A stretch of DNA of 5,981 nucleotides from an uncultured Selenomonadales bacterium (GTDB lineage Bacteria; Bacillota_C; Negativicutes; Selenomonadales; Selenomonadaceae), in assembly GCA_946407175.1 (NCBI GenBank), contig CAMJNB010000096.1:1-5981 (forward strand). Direction: 5' to 3'. Of this stretch, positions 5,967 to 5,981 are shown in pieces; the first letter of the stretch is position 1, and every line of letters begins with the position of its first letter. The notes under the pieces were generated by a model. That model searched no databases. It was given only the letters and a program-made list of their open reading frames with translations, and was not told the origin of the DNA. Position numbers and translations under genes: made by a program.

Positions 5967-5981
5967 ATTAATATATATTAC

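Overview
The window looks like an ordinary chromosomal segment of moderate GC content from a Gram-positive-type lineage. Shine-Dalgarno sites are strong (AGGAGG), intergenic gaps are AT-rich and terminators are hairpin-plus-T-tract. The two sugar-phosphate mutases resemble the enterobacterial Pgm and CpsG/ManB enzymes closely, and a flagellar-cap-like protein sits beside them. That mix is what I would expect of an LPS-bearing Firmicute such as the Negativicutes (Selenomonas/Sporomusa relatives). The taxonomic call is an inference from remembered family resemblance, not a search.

Layout from left to right. Positions 1-1486 (minus) hold most of an alpha-D-glucose-1-phosphate-specific phosphoglucomutase (pgm), cut by the left edge. 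A 109-bp gap (1487-1595) carries a degenerate heptanucleotide tandem repeat and a possible weak promoter. Positions 1596-2960 (minus) hold a complete phosphomannomutase (manB/cpsG type). A 265-bp divergent intergenic region (2961-3225) contains a good housekeeping-type promoter facing right and a weaker candidate facing left. Positions 3226-4386 (plus) hold a 386-residue protein whose two ends resemble the flagellar cap protein FliD but whose middle is different and contains an internal 38-residue duplication. A 213-bp convergent gap (4387-4599) carries one intrinsic terminator for each direction and a short repeat-like sequence. Positions 4600-5943 (minus) hold a complete 12-helix amino-acid permease of the AAT/APC family, followed by 38 bp of leader to the right edge.

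Functionally, manB and pgm lie in tandem on the same strand. Together they would supply mannose-1-phosphate (for GDP-mannose and derived sugars) and glucose-1-phosphate (for UDP/ADP/dTDP-glucose), the entry points to surface polysaccharide and glycogen synthesis. The FliD-like gene and the permease appear to be independent single-gene units. I see no tRNA, rRNA, CRISPR array, insertion sequence or phage gene. No clearly new multi-gene system is visible; the items most worth a second look are the FliD-like protein with a replaced core, the heptamer repeat between manB and pgm, and the repeat-like sequence between the convergent terminators.
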